A stretch of 64,000 bases of DNA from Dryomyza anilis. Its lineage: Eukaryota > Arthropoda > Insecta > Diptera > Dryomyzidae. A model generated the notes under the pieces. The model did not search any database, was not told where the DNA came from, and worked only from the letters and a program-made list of their open reading frames with translations. Both the position numbers and the translations under genes were made by a program. The stretch is taken from the NCBI GenBank assembly GCA_951804985.1, contig OX638135.1, positions 13,171,735 to 13,235,734 on the forward strand, given 5' to 3'. Shown in pieces: positions 35,805-47,919 of this stretch (positions within the stretch are counted from its first letter, which is position 1; the number at the start of each line of letters is the position of its first letter).

Positions 35805-38700
35805 TTCTTCCCCCCTTATTTTAAGAAAAAAATATTATTAAAAAGAATAATAGTTTTTTCTTTTACATCATTAATATTTCAATATATTTCTTAATTTATT
35901 TAACTTACAATAATATTTAAAATCAATAATTATTTTTCATATTATTATAATTTATTTTACTTATTTTCATTTTAAGAATCTTATTAATGCTTATCTTCGT
36001 TACTCAATTACTTAATTAATGGTCGCAGTTTTAGTGATATTTATATACTTTATGTAACGTTAAAAAGAAAAATGTTTAACATTACAAGTCACTGAACGTT
36101 GCAATTGACAAAACAGTAGTTGATCAAGTTACCGCTTTGCAATCGCTGCGTTCCGTGTTGCTCTGTTGTTTTTCTTGTTTATTCATCTAAATCATTAAAT
36201 GCTTTAATTTGTGCAACGATTTGTTTTTTTTTTTTTTTTTTGATATTTATTGAAAATAAGTCATTTAATTTTTGTTGAGTATATCTTTAGTTATTGTTTA
36301 TATTTATAGTTTTCATATTTTTAAAGTTTCTTCAAGTTTTTCTTTACTTATTTCTAGTTATTAAATTAATTATACAATAAAAATGTAGTTGTGTCTTCTA
36401 TTAATTTAAAACATAAACTGCTGTGATCGCTAGTTCTGTTACTCTCTGTTTACGTGTATAGGTTGGCTGGCTGCATTTTATTTGTTTCTGTCATTGATCG
36501 AAAAACATTGTTGTCATCATTTATTCTCATCTTTCGTCTTGATTTTCTTAGCTTTGTTAAATTTGATGTCTTCTATGTTGCGTTGTTTTTTCAGTCAAAT
36601 TGAATCGTATTTTGTTGAGAGCAGATACTAAAATTGGTAATTTTGTAATTTTATATTTCTGGATATTAATACGAATTTGTCTTCTTTAAATATTTTAAGA
36701 GTTCTTGCAGCGAAATTGTCATCTTCGGAAATCATCTTTAATTATACGTACATGTTGTTGTTTGATGTTGTTCTTTTATATTTCACTTGTTGTAAAAATA
36801 TTTGAATATTTGAAGTTCTTAGTGTTTTTAATTTTCGTCTTCTCTTTTAAGAAATTATGTTCTTTTGTTGAAGAAATTGTCAGCATAATGTGTGAAACGT
36901 TCTTGATTTAGTACAATTATGATAACTTTGTTTATGTGTCAAATTTATTTTTCTATAAGGTTAGCATTGACAGCTGAATAAGTGTATATGGAATAGCTCC
37001 TTCAACTTATTTACAAAATATTAGCTTGTTCCTTGAGTGTTAAAATTGTTAGCCTTTAATTATATGCACGTAAAGATGTAAAATGTTGTTGCTTCTTTAT
37101 GGTAGAATAGTCACAACTTTGCTGATTTGTCGAACTCCCACATTCATGTTTATAGTGAGCTCCTTTCTTTTAATTAAACATGTTATTGATGTACAATTGT
37201 TGTTGTCAGCGCCATGACTCTCACATGTTTCTTTATCATTCTTCTCTTATACTTCATTACATAATATTACCATTTCAGACCTTTACCCAACAAAATTAAA
37301 CGATCTTCTTTGACAATTAAAATTTAATCTTAGTGTCTTCTGCGTCGAATTTTATTGTTTGGTGGACTGCTAGTTATTCTTTTTCTTCGTGCATGTTTTA
37401 TTTCTTTGTTGTGGTTGAAATGCATTTCCAGAGACAGGATTATTATTAAAAATACTTATTACTTTGTATTGTTTACTATAACTTCATAAATAATTTATAT
37501 TTAACATCATTTTTACTTTCAGTATTCATAATCTTTGTTTATGTTACCTTACATCATAGTATTAAAATTTTATATTCAAATTGTATATTTATATCGAACA
37601 TTTTACTAATGCCACTGTGTACATATTTTATTTTACTTTAAAATCTTTAATTTTTTTTCTTAATATATAGAACTTCTTTTATTTATAATTTCATTAGCAC
37701 ATGAATCAATGCTAATTATTTTCAAAAATACTTAGCTATTTATTCATGCACTAATTTCTGAATTTAATTATTATTGCCAATTTTCAATAATGGTAAGCGC
37801 GCGCGATTTATGCATAACTACTTTTGTACATTCAATAGGTACATATATATTTTCATTACCGTGTAATGATCACATTTAAAACGTTTGTTAATTTTGTTAG
37901 ATTGTGTATTGTATTTTTTTTCTTATCATTCAATTATTGTTCAAATTTATACGCTGCATTAACGTATCTCGTTTCATTTTCGGTACATTAGTGCATTGTT
38001 CCTAGATGCAAAATGCTGAATTGCATTTTATCGCTTATAACATTAGCTCCTCACTTCTATATGTGCTCCACTTTAGTGTGTGCTACGCTAACACCTATCT
38101 GTACTTCAAGTGCAATGATCTTTCTGTTGTCTGTTTCCATTGAAAATGATCTTGACAATGAAACTGAACCTATCTCAATTATAGTGACAATGTATATTTT
38201 ATTGCTTTGGCAAATTCGTACTGAATTCTTGTTTATGAAATATCTAATATAATCTTCTTTATACTTTATTCCTTTCTCATTTAATACATGATCTAATGCT
38301 AGTCATCTTCTAAAATTAATACATAGCTATTTCCTCATGTACTAATTTAGATTTTAAAAACATGTTTTCAAAAAAAAAAATATTTAGGCGTACTTTATTT
38401 ACGTTGTTTGCCATATTATGCATTGCGGTTAATGATAATTATGAACTGTTGGTTCAGATATTAATTTCTTTGTTTTTGTTCGTTCGATTGTGTATAACTT
38501 AAGAGTTATATGCTTTTAATAAGTTATTATGGAATTTTTTCCCTTTTCCCTTGATACAGATCACTGTTGTCACAGGACTTATTATCGAAAGTACTTCATA
38601 GGGACCTACCCAGATTGGTGAAAATTTGTTTTTCCTATTCTGGTTTTTTAATATAACTTTATCTCCTTCCTTAAAAACTACCGTATTTAATGTATTATAG
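35805..38700 (-). other. 3' region of a deleted sister provirus
   Basis: Minus strand, from 38700 to the polypurine tract (AAGGGGGGAAGAA complement, 35805-35820). The right end (38520-38700) matches the integrase C-terminus of provirus A; 37952-38515 matches 28390-29276. The remainder (35820-37950) is AT-rich, with a T-tract at 36222-36241 and a GCGCGCGC word at 37797. I find no env-like frame, unlike element C. Gag, protease, RT and most of integrase are missing. Confidence 0.7.
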
Positions 38701-38715
38701 TAAAATAATCGTAAA

Positions 38716-38783
38716 ATAATTAATAAAAGTATAAAGCAAGTCTAAAATATCCTTGCGTTTTTATTTAATAATAAATGTTAGGA
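38716..38783 (+). mobile_element. LTR fragment in plus orientation
   Basis: Matches 28008-28076 of the left LTR. The following minus-oriented LTR carries the same segment inverted (38872-38900), so the two form a palindromic junction with GCGTTTTTATTTAATAATAA arms. Confidence 0.8.
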
Positions 38784-38787
38784 AAAA

Positions 38788-39257
38788 TGTTGCCGGCTTC
38801 AGGGGTCTTTTGTACTTGCCTTTATTGATGAAACCGTCAGTGACAATTTTCCCTCGAAGTCCACAATTCTTTCCTAACATTTATTATTAAATAAAAACGC
38901 AAAAACGAGAAAATTCCAATGTACTAAATTCTTAATTGATTCCCATGCTGGCGTTAGTCTTGGCTTAAATTACAACCAATGCTTTTGTAGTTGCTTTTAA
39001 ACAGACGGCACACTTCCAAGCGTGTGCCTCGGATCAAATTGCAACCAGTGCATTTTTCGTTGCTTTCAAGCGGACTTAATTTTATATCCCGAAAGTATAC
39101 ACTCATAAACATTATGCACTTGTTCCAGTTACGTCGTAGACGTTATGTTAAGTTAACATGCATCTGTTATTGTGCTTTTATATTTGAACTTTATGTGCAT
39201 ACTGGTTATGTGCAGGCTTTCTTAAATACACAAAAAAAACGTTTCTGATTCACAACA
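38788..39257 (-). mobile_element. LTR, right, minus orientation, internally deleted
   Basis: 470 bp, about 285 bp shorter than its relatives. The gap lies between AAATAAAAACGC and GAGAAAATTCC. The end CACAACA is followed by GAAT, the target duplication. Confidence 0.9.
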
Positions 39258-39472
39258 GAATCCTTTTTACTGATAATGCAGGTACTAGGGCGGCCTGCAT
39301 TGAGTGTATTAAATATTTGGTATCGCGAGTCACCCCAACCAGCAACCCTGTCATTTACAGTCCAGGCTTCCTGGATCAGTGCTATGTGCGTCTTGCCTTC
39401 TTCCATTCTCTCCATAAGCGCAGCCGTCGCCAGTCGACTCCTATGGAGGTTGATCTGCGTAAGCAGAATCAT
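39258..39472 (-). pseudogene. LINE ORF2 endonuclease, N-terminal piece
   Basis: Begins at ATG 39472-39470 with LTQINLHRSRLATAALM and ALIQEAW, the start of an APE-like endonuclease of I/LOA/R1-type LINEs. The catalytic-site word usually reads QEPW. It is cut by the LTR complex at 39257 and resumes at 27399. Its ATG overlaps the ORF1 stop as ATGA. Confidence 0.85.
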
Positions 39473-39885
39473 TGGGCGAGTAGCCCATCCTCCTGAAAGG
39501 GCGTAAGGGTGTCATCAGAAACTTCCGATAGGCCCTCGTCCTCTCCACCGCTTGTCCCTTCTTCTTTGGTCGGGTTGACCTGAACCTCCCTACTGCCCGC
39601 GGCCTCGACTTTATCCTTACTATCCTCCTCGACCGGACTGGGAAGATTGCCATTGGATTGCTGTTTCCCGGATTGGGCCCCAGCTTCGACAGGTTTTCCG
39701 CCCAGTTTAATGGTCACAGATGACGTAAGGAAGAAGACACGACCCCCAGACTTCTCCAGTATCGTGATGGAGTTCTGGTCAATGCCCACAACGATCAGGT
39801 TTCCATCGGTCATCTCATCCCTTTGGAACACCTCCCAAAGTTCCACTCTCAGCCCACGGTTCTGGAAAGTGATAAAAAGACCGAA
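39469..39885 (-). pseudogene. LINE ORF1, C-terminal part
   Basis: Minus-strand open frame, the last ~139 codons of ORF1: ELWEVFQRDEMTDGNLIVV, then an acidic S/E-rich tail ending LLAQ-stop. It overlaps the ORF2 start by one base pair step (ATGA), suggesting termination-reinitiation. Codons upstream of about 39885 belong to a different repeat (foldback family), so the LINE is 5'-truncated there. Confidence 0.7.
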
Positions 39886-40130
39886 AAAAATGTTATTGTA
39901 GAAATCGGTAGCAGACATCGAGGGAAATCGACTAGTACCACTCTCGGTGGTCCATGACCCCCAAAAAGGGGTCAAACCCACTTTTTGTCCAAAAATGTTT
40001 GTCCCCCTATGGAGGGGCCTGGACCACTCCACAGGGTACCATTAGCCTTCTAATGATGTCCGCTATAGATTTCCGAAATAAAAATTTTTGGGTCATAAAT
40101 GGGTTTTGGCCCCGAATATGAAACCATTGG
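39886..40130. mobile_element. Partial copy of the GTAGAAATCGG foldback repeat
   Basis: Matches the left half of the element at 43433-43890 (GTAGAAATCGGTAGCAGACA; GGTGGTCCATGACCCCCAAA) but lacks its second inverted arm. Confidence 0.75.
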
Positions 40131-40139
40131 CCGAATATG

Positions 40140-40292
40140 AAACCATGCGACTTTATAAATGGTCAATTCCCATATATTATTATATTTGTTAGTTTAAAAC
40201 ATACATGTAGGAATTAGATCACGACGTTTGAATACACACACAAATTATTTTCTATTTTCTATAAAAGTTTATTTTGCCTCTTATCGTGATCT
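40140..40292 (-). repeat. Inverted fragment of the ~870-bp repeat
   Basis: Reverse complement of 42833-42990, including GAGGCAAAATAAACTTTTAT and the CATACATGTAGGAAT region. Positioned directly at the 3' edge of the next LINE. Confidence 0.85.
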
Positions 40293-40301
40293 GAATCCGC
40301 A

Positions 40302-40550
40302 CTAATAAGGTCCAATCAGTCTGTTGACGATAGGCTTCAGTCTTTCACATAATACGCTCGATAGAACCTTGTATGCGATATTGAGTAGGCTGATCCCACG
40401 GTAGTTGGCGCAGATAGTGGGATCCCTTTTCTTAAGGATTGGGCAGAGTACACTGAGGTTCCAGTTACTTGGCATGCTTTCATCCGACCATATTCTGCTT
40501 ACGAGCTCGTGCATGCTCTCTATTAGCTCTTCGCCTCCGGTCTTAAACAA
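40302..40550 (-). pseudogene. LINE RT, first blocks
   Basis: Reads SMPSNWNLSVLCPILKKRD, then NYRGISLLNIAYKVL: RT blocks 0-1 of non-LTR elements. The catalytic blocks are missing because the element ends at 40296. The linker 40551-40880 joins it to the endonuclease with stops and shifts. Confidence 0.85.
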
Positions 40551-40882
40551 TTCAGCAGGCAGGCCATCAGCACCTGCGGCTTTGTTGTTTTTCAGCCGAG
40601 CAATGGCTGTTCTGACCTCGTCATGGTCGGGTGGCGGAATCTCAACGTCGTCATCAAGTACTGGGGTTGCCGGGTTTACTTCTCTATCGGTGGAATTGCG
40701 GTCATCATACCGGTCAGCAGTTTAGAGAAGTGATCCCTCCATATTTTCCCTCCATATTTTCAGCTCTGGATATCTGTCATCAGATCTTTACAGGAAGAGG
40801 CTCCGGATTTTGAACCTCGGGCTAGGCGTCTTATTTTCTCGAAGAATTTTCGAGCCTCATTCCTGTCCCCATGCATCTCAAT

Positions 40883-42035
40883 CTACTCACACTCACGTCT
40901 TTCTGCCTCGCTTTTTTTACGCCTGAAAAGACGTCTCTCTTCCCTCCTCTTCTCTTTGTATCGCTCCTTCGCAGCTCGCGTAGCTACTGACTGCAGGGTG
41001 GATTTGTACGCAGCGTCTTTCTCTGCAGTGGCCGCGCTACACTCTTGGTCATACCACTGATTCCTCAGGGGGCGTTGGAATCCAAGCACCTCTTCGGCAG
41101 CCGTACGCATAGAGCAGGAGATATGGTTCCACTGCGCGCTTATATCATCGAGAAGAGGAGTGCTTTGTCTAAGCAGGTGTGAGAGTCGAGTGAAAAAGGC
41201 TTGCGTTGTCTGTTGTGATTGCACCTTTCCGACGTCTAGCTTTCTCTGCGTTTGGTTCCGTACGTTCTTCGCAGCGCTTAAGCGTGTGCGGACCTTGGCT
41301 GCTACAAGGTAATGATCCGAGTCCATATTGGCACCTCGGATAGTGCGTACGTCCATCACGCTCGAAACGTGCCTTCCGTAAATCACAACGTGATCAATTT
41401 GGTTTCGAGTTTTTTGATCGGGCGACAACCATGTGGCCTTGTGGATATCGAAATGTTCGAATGTAGTGCTACTAACTACCATGTTTCGTGCTGCGGTGAA
41501 GTCGATTAGCCTCGTTCCGTTATCGGAAGTGTTGGCATGCAGGCTAAATTTTCCGATTGTGGGACAATAGATGGCTTCTCTGCCCACCTTGGCGTTAAAA
41601 TCGCCTAGCACTCGTATGCGTTGTCTAGGCGCTCGTAGAAGCGCTCTCGCTCTCGTCTCGTCAGCTTTCTCGTTCATCTTTCTATTTAGCCTTGATGCCG
41701 ATTGTTGCCAGCCTTTCGTCCACGGGCGTGAACCTAGAGACAAGGTGGCGGAGTCTCTTGCCGACCACAAATCCACATCCAAATTCGTGTCTCTCCGCAT
41801 GGCAGCTGTAGTAGATATCACAGGACGCTTGTTTTGAACAGCCATGTCCATCGCATCTCCTGGATAGCGGTGATGTCAGCTTTATATTTTTCGAGGACAT
41901 CTGGATAGAGGCACCTTCCCTATAAAGGGTCCGGACATTCCAGGTGCATATCCGTAAATCATGGTCCTTAAAACGTTTGCGTGGGTCGTCATCGTTGTAA
42001 TCGGTCGTTATCCGAGGCTTCTTTTTTGTTTTCAT
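40883..42035 (-). pseudogene. LINE APE-like endonuclease
   Basis: Two frames: 42035-~41850 with LRICTWNVRTLYREGA (N-terminal catalytic Asn block), then 41851-40883 with VLGDFNAKVGRE, NQIDHVVI and MDSDHYLVAAKV, the Asn/Asp/His residues of the APE fold that nicks target DNA. An Arg/Lys/Glu-rich tail follows. A deletion or frameshift near 41850 removes the usual QEVRW block, so it is inactive. Confidence 0.85.
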
Positions 42036-42310
42036 TTCATTTTTTCCGTGGTGGGACCCAAACCCAACTCACGAACCCTCACTCTGAAGGAGATGCTCTC
42101 CACTTACTTGTAGAGCGCCGTTTCCAGGGACTTCCACGAGGAGGACTTCCACCGAAGTGAAGGTGTCACCATTAAACAATTTGCCAATTCTGGTGACTAG
42201 TGAGTTGACTTGAGACGACACCGACAAGGATTGCGCTGGCATCGCCATGTTGAAGCACTCAGACACGTTGCCTTGTGATAATCGCCCCATAGTCCCGTAA
42301 ATTAGGAGTT

Positions 42311-42410
42311 TCATTTATTTAGATCTTCTAGTTTTTCTGTAATCGTGATTTCAAACGACAGACAGACGGACATCGCTAAATCGACTCAGGAGGTCATGCT
42401 GATCTGGAAT
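42311..42410 (-). mobile_element. Fragment of the Helitron-like repeat
   Basis: Reverse complement of GATCAGCATGACCTCCTGAG...GTCCGTCTGTCTGTC, as at 20470-20515, adjoining CTAGTTTTTCTGTAATCGTG, which resembles the spacer start at 1220. Confidence 0.75.
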
Positions 42411-43421
<1,011 letters not shown>

Positions 43422-43432
43422 ATTATTGAAAA

Positions 43433-43890
43433 AATTGTTATTGTAGAAATCGGTAGCAGACATCGAGGGAAATCGAATGGTACCACTCTCGGTGGTCCAT
43501 GACCCCCAAAAAGGGGTCAAAAACCAAAAACTTTTTGTCAATTTTTTTTTATTGCGGAAAAGGATAGCGAACCTCATTAGAAGACTAATGGCTATCCATT
43601 TCTGCAAAAAAAAAATCGAAAATGGGGTTTTTGTTCCCCTTTTGGAGGTCATGGACCACTCCAAATGGTACCATTAGCATTCTAGTGTTGTCCGCTATCG
43701 ATTTTCGAAATACAAATTTTTGGTTCATAAATGAGGTTTTGACCATAGTCTGCTAATGACGTTTGCTATCCATTTCCAAAAAAAATGTTTGGACATAAAG
43801 TGGTTTTTGACCCCATTTGGGGGTCATGGACCACCGAGTGTGGTACCATTCAATTTCCCTCGATGTCTGCTACCGATTTCTGCAATTATT
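43433..43890. mobile_element. Foldback MITE with ~75-bp inverted arms
   Basis: The left arm 43433-43510 (GTAGAAATCGGTAGCAGACA, GAGGGAAATCGA, GGTGGTCCATGACCCCCAAA) is inverted at 43810-43885 (TTTGGGGGTCATGGACCACC, TCGATGTCTGCTACCGATTT). The interior has further ATGGTACCATTAGC-type words. A partial copy lies at 39886. Confidence 0.85.
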
Positions 43891-44467
43891 TTCGATCTTT
43901 TTATCATTTTGCGCACACTTTTGCCCACCAACTATAGTCCATCCACATTTTTCCAACCACTTCCGACCACCTCCCACATCAAGCAAACGAACGGACAGAC
44001 AAATTAACAAGCGATCAAATGAACAATCGTCAATCGAACAAACGAACGAACGAGCTACTCGGGTGGCTCGAACAACGATCGAGCAATCGAGCTACTCGAA
44101 CAACGAACGAGCAAACGAGCTACTCGAATAGTTCGAACAAACGAACGGACAAATTACCCGGGTGACTCGAAAAACCCGGGTAGCCGCGCACCCGGGTAAT
44201 CGAGAGCTCTGATTGTAATTGAACGTCGGTTGCTTTGGTGTGTAGCCAAACGTCGCAACGTTTCTTTTGTACTTACCCATGATGAGAATGTCCACCGTTG
44301 AATTGTCATTTCAATCAAACACATTGTTTTCTATTTTCATAATTATACATTTTTATTACTTAACAAATACTCAAAAGAAGCTCGACTTCACTCTACTGCA
44401 GTTAAGATGACAACTCTTTACTTTAACTACCAGCTTAGAACTCTCTTAAAATCTAACTTAAACTATT
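43891..44467. repeat. Short-motif arrays with a possible hAT-type end
   Basis: Clustered ACGAACGA words, four GAGCTACTCG copies (44050-44130) and three ACCCGGGT copies (44156-44200), ending CGAGAGCTCTG at 44213. On the minus strand that end reads CAGAGCTCTCGATTACCCGG, compatible with a hAT-like terminus. The matching end and an 8-bp duplication were not identified. The rest to 44467 is unassigned. Confidence 0.5.
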
Positions 44468-44471
44468 ATAT

Positions 44472-45002
44472 TGTTACGAAAATTCAGTCTACGGAAAACT
44501 GTCCTGCAAGTTCGTATCGCTGGATTGTGTACAAAATAAAAACACACTTAAATTTGGTTTTAACTAGTATTAATTAACTTTATTTAATTAAATAACAACT
44601 TAAAGAATAATCACTTATATCAACTGCTGAGTTTCTACAATTTAGCTTTACAATGTTCACTCACGAAACACACTATTTCACTATCAAATCACAACTGAAG
44701 TGAAGTAACTCTGATGCGGCACCCTTATATACTGCATGCATCAGTTCGACACGTTTTGACAAGCTTCGACTTGTTTCGAGAACCTTCTACTCGTTTCGTG
44801 AATGACGCATGCTATTGGCATCTCATTCGCACTCATGTGTTTTAATGTGCTGATCTTCCATCTCTTTCTCACACACTGTCTCAGGGCGCTGAATGATCTT
44901 CCGTCTCTTTCTAACACATGCTTAGTACGCTGAATTGGCTTGCGTCTCATTAATTATTGTTGATTGCTTGCACTATGGGGCGAATTACATCTTTTCGTAA
45001 CA
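44472..45002 (-). mobile_element. Provirus B 3' LTR
   Basis: 531 bp; minus strand TGTTACGAAAAGATG...ATTTTCGTAACA. Preceded on the minus strand by the purine-rich AGGTGGACGGCAG (45003-45015), the likely polypurine tract. Confidence 0.92.
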
Positions 45003-46140
45003 CTGCCGTCCACCTAAATCTGTTCGTCCCGAACAGATTTTAATTCTCTCTCTATACGGCGCCAACCTTTCTAAATGTACTACTTTCATTTTTCGTCTAA
45101 CGCCCGCAGTATTCTGAATCCGACACACTACATCATTAATTCCTTTAATTATCTTATATGATCCCTCCCAGTGTGTTTGTAACTTAGGGGATAAGCCTTT
45201 CTTTCTTTGTGGGTTATAGAGAAAAACAAGTTCTCCTTCCGTAAATCCCTCTGACTTTGTGCGCAAGTCGTATCTGGCCTTCATCTTATCACTCGCAAAT
45301 TGTGTACGCTGCCTTACAAACTGATGCACTTCGTTCATTTCTTCACTTTTCCTGGAAACATAATCGTGAATAGGTATTCCAGCTGAAGGACTCGCACCAA
45401 ACTTTAAATCCGCAGGTCATCTTAAGTCTATTCCAAAAACAATTTTATATGGTGAAGCTGCTGTGGTATCATGAACCGCCGTCCGATAAGCCATGAGGAA
45501 TAATGGTATGTGTGTATCCCAATCTTTTTGAAAGTCCGATTGAATCTCTCTACCATGCCATCAGATTGCGGGTGCATTGGCGTTGTTCGTGTTTTTTGTA
45601 TGTTGAGGACTTTGCATACTTCCTTAAATACAGCAGAGTCAAAATTTCTTCCTTGATCTGAATGCAATTCCAACGGTACTCCAAAACGGCTTACCCAGTT
45701 GTTAACTAAGGCATCCGCAACTGTTGTGGGTTCTAAATTTGGCATGGGATACACTTCAGGCCACTTGCTGAAGTAGTCACTAAAGACAAGCACATACTTA
45801 TTACCCCCATCACTGATTGGAAATGGTTCGGCGACATCCATGGCGATACGTTCGAATGGTGCTCCCACGTTGTACTGATGCGTCCTGCCGCGACTTCTGA
45901 CTCTTGGTCCTTTTGCTGGACAACTGCGGATCCAACGAGCGACTGAATCTTGGCATCCAACCCAATAAAAACATTTCTTTACCTTCTCGACCGTTTTATT
46001 TATGACCAAGTGACCTCTACTTGATCCACCATGGTATTCCGCTAATATCTCTTTTGTTTTTGACTTTGGAACAACAATCAAACTTCGAGCGGACATGCCA
46101 TCTTCACTTTCACATACACGATAAGGGCAACCATCTTGTA
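45003..46140 (-). pseudogene. pol: Provirus B integrase
   Basis: N-terminal part 46096-45428: zinc-site histidines (HGGSSRGH) are present, but the second Cys of the C-x2-C pair is lost (CPAKG). The DDE triad is visible in MDVAEP, HSDQGRNFD and MVERFN. A frameshift near 45530 and a stop lead to the C-terminal DNA-binding part (45338-45003; FTEGELVFLYNPQRKKGLSP, THWEGSYKI). Integrase would insert the cDNA; this copy is broken. Confidence 0.85.
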
Positions 46141-46392
46141 GATTTAAGCTCTGCCACTGAGCCCAGTATACCTTAATTATTGGGCTGTCGAAAGCTATCT
46201 CTTCCCATGTTGGTTCTGTTCCATGAGGTTTGCTGTTCCTTAAACATCATGATTTTTGTAAGATCAGGATCACTCTTTTGATCGATTTAAATTTGTTCCG
46301 GAGTCCATTTATCATCGGGTAAAACATTCAGCAGACGAATGTCAATTATGTTTTCTTTTTCTTCTGCTCTTAAACAATGTCTGCATTCAAGT
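46141..46392 (-). other. Decayed RNase H-integrase linker of provirus B
   Basis: No continuous frame; connects the RNase H end to integrase with several stops and shifts. Confidence 0.6.
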
Positions 46393-47886
46393 TTACACGG
46401 TCGTCGGGACAGAGCATCTGCATTTCCCTGATGACCTCCTATACGATGTTCGATAGCTCTGTAATCGCTCTATCCAACGCGCGATTTGGCCTTCTGGATC
46501 TTTGAACTGAAGTAACCATCGTAGTGCTGCGTGATCGGTTCTCAAGTGAAACTGTTGTCCGTACAGATACTTATGGAAATTTTTCACACTTTCAATAACA
46601 GAAAGAAGCTCCCTCCTGGTGACACAGTAATTTCGATCGGACAATATTTTACTGTAGTATGCGATCACTTTTTCCTGCCCATTGATCACTTGAGAGAGAA
46701 CTCCGCCTATTCCGTATCCACTTAAATCCGTGTCAAGTAAAAATTTTTCACCTGGAATTGGATACGTTAGAATTGGTGCCGAGCACAGTAATTCTTTCAA
46801 TTTCAAAGACGCTTTTTCTTGATCATCGGCCCATTGAAAAGCTCGGTTTTTTCTTGTTAACTCGTGAAGACTACTTGCAACAATGGCAAAACCCGGAACA
46901 AATCGCCTGTAGTATGTAGATAGACCCAAGAAACTCCGTAGGTCATGTAGGTTCTGTGGTCTGGGCCACTCCTTTACGGCAACTATTTTATCCTCGTCGG
47001 TATGTACACCTTCTGTGGTAACTCGATGACCCAGATACTTGACTTCTTTCTTGAAAAGTGAGCATTTCTTTGGGCTAAGTTTCAGTCCCGCAGTTTCCAA
47101 TCGAAGAAAAACTTCTTCTAGATTTCTTAGATGTTCATTGAAATCCTTTCCCATAACAATTATGTCATCTAGGTATACCAGAATTGTTTTCCAGTGTAAA
47201 CCTTTTAATACGTGCTCCATTAACCGCTCGAATGTTGCTGGGGCATTGCACAATCCAAATGGCATTACCAGAAATTGCCTTAGTCCACCGCCAGTACTGA
47301 ATGCAGTTTTCTCCCGATCGTTCTTATCGATTTCTACTTGCCAGTAACCGCTTTGCAAGTCCAACGATGAAAACCTAAGTGCATTAGATAGTGTATCCAA
47401 GGTGTCATCGATTCTGGGCAGTGGATAACTATCTTTCTTAGTGACATCATTAAGTTTTCGGTAATCAACGCAGAACCGAGTACTACCGTCCTTATTTTTC
47501 ACCAATACTACTAGTGAACTCCATGGACTCTCAGATGGTTCCACCACGCCATTTGTGTGCATTTCTTCAACCAAATGTGATACTTCGTCCCTTTTCTCAA
47601 ATGGTACCCTTCTTGGTGCTTGAGGAATTGGGTTAGAATCACCAGTGCCTATTCGATGTTTTACAATGCCAGTTCTGCCCTCCTTTTGGCCCTTTTCAGC
47701 AAATATATACCGATATTTGTCAATTAGCTGTTGCACTTGACACTTTTCTTTGGCAGCCAAATCCTGCGTCCACTCATTTATAAACTTGTGAGTAGATTGT
47801 TTGTCTATTTGCGGTGTGACATAGTCACTTGATGGATTTGACTCACAATTTATAATCGTTGATGCCTTTTGACACTGGCCTACCAC
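46393..47886 (-). pseudogene. pol: Provirus B reverse transcriptase and RNase H
   Basis: An open run of 497 codons. RT motifs: VEPSESPWSSLVVLVKNKDG, RFCVDYRKLN, LDLQSGYWQV, MPFGLCNAPATFERLM, LVYLDDIIVMG (catalytic Asp pair intact) and KYLGHRV; RNase H: LLDTDLSGYGIGGVL, EKVIAYYSK and LRTDHAALRWL. The C-terminus goes out of frame at about 46430 (normally YEVEHRxGxxHxNADALSR). It makes the double-stranded cDNA. The domain order and length are normal for Gypsy. Confidence 0.9.
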
Positions 47887-47919
47887 TGTTCTCTTTTTGA
47901 TTAATTTTGACGAGTTTTC

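Larger units (their letters stand above)
27400..39257. mobile_element. Gypsy-type LTR retrotransposon complex (provirus A plus deleted relative)
   Basis: Bounded by a 4-bp duplication, GAAT (27396-27399 and 39258-39261), within a LINE. Contents: plus-oriented LTR (27400-28160), patchwork (28161-28389), provirus A on the minus strand (3' region 28390-29276, pol, gag), minus-oriented LTR (35051-35804), the 3' region of a second minus-strand element (35805-38700), an LTR fragment (38716-38783) and a minus-oriented deleted LTR (38788-39257). Outer LTRs are inverted relative to one another, which a simple provirus cannot show. Confidence 0.85.
40296..42310 (-). mobile_element. APE-type LINE fragment: endonuclease and start of RT
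   Basis: Minus strand, from a 5' leader (42310-42045) through the endonuclease to RT block 1, where it stops at 40296. It shares the same junction text (GATAAGGTCCAATCA-like) with the related fragment at 60165. I read it as the group whose proteins are often annotated craniofacial-development-protein-2-like (RTE/CR1-like), but the clade is not established. Confidence 0.8.

Noticed and set aside
36705..36911. 68-codon plus-strand frame in the A-complex 3' region
   Set aside because: AT-rich, hydrophobic by composition, on the strand opposite to the element, and without a counterpart in related copies.
44092..44295. Minus-strand 67-codon frame starting MDILIMGKYKRN
   Set aside because: Runs into the short-motif array; no recognised domain, splice context or homologous copy.
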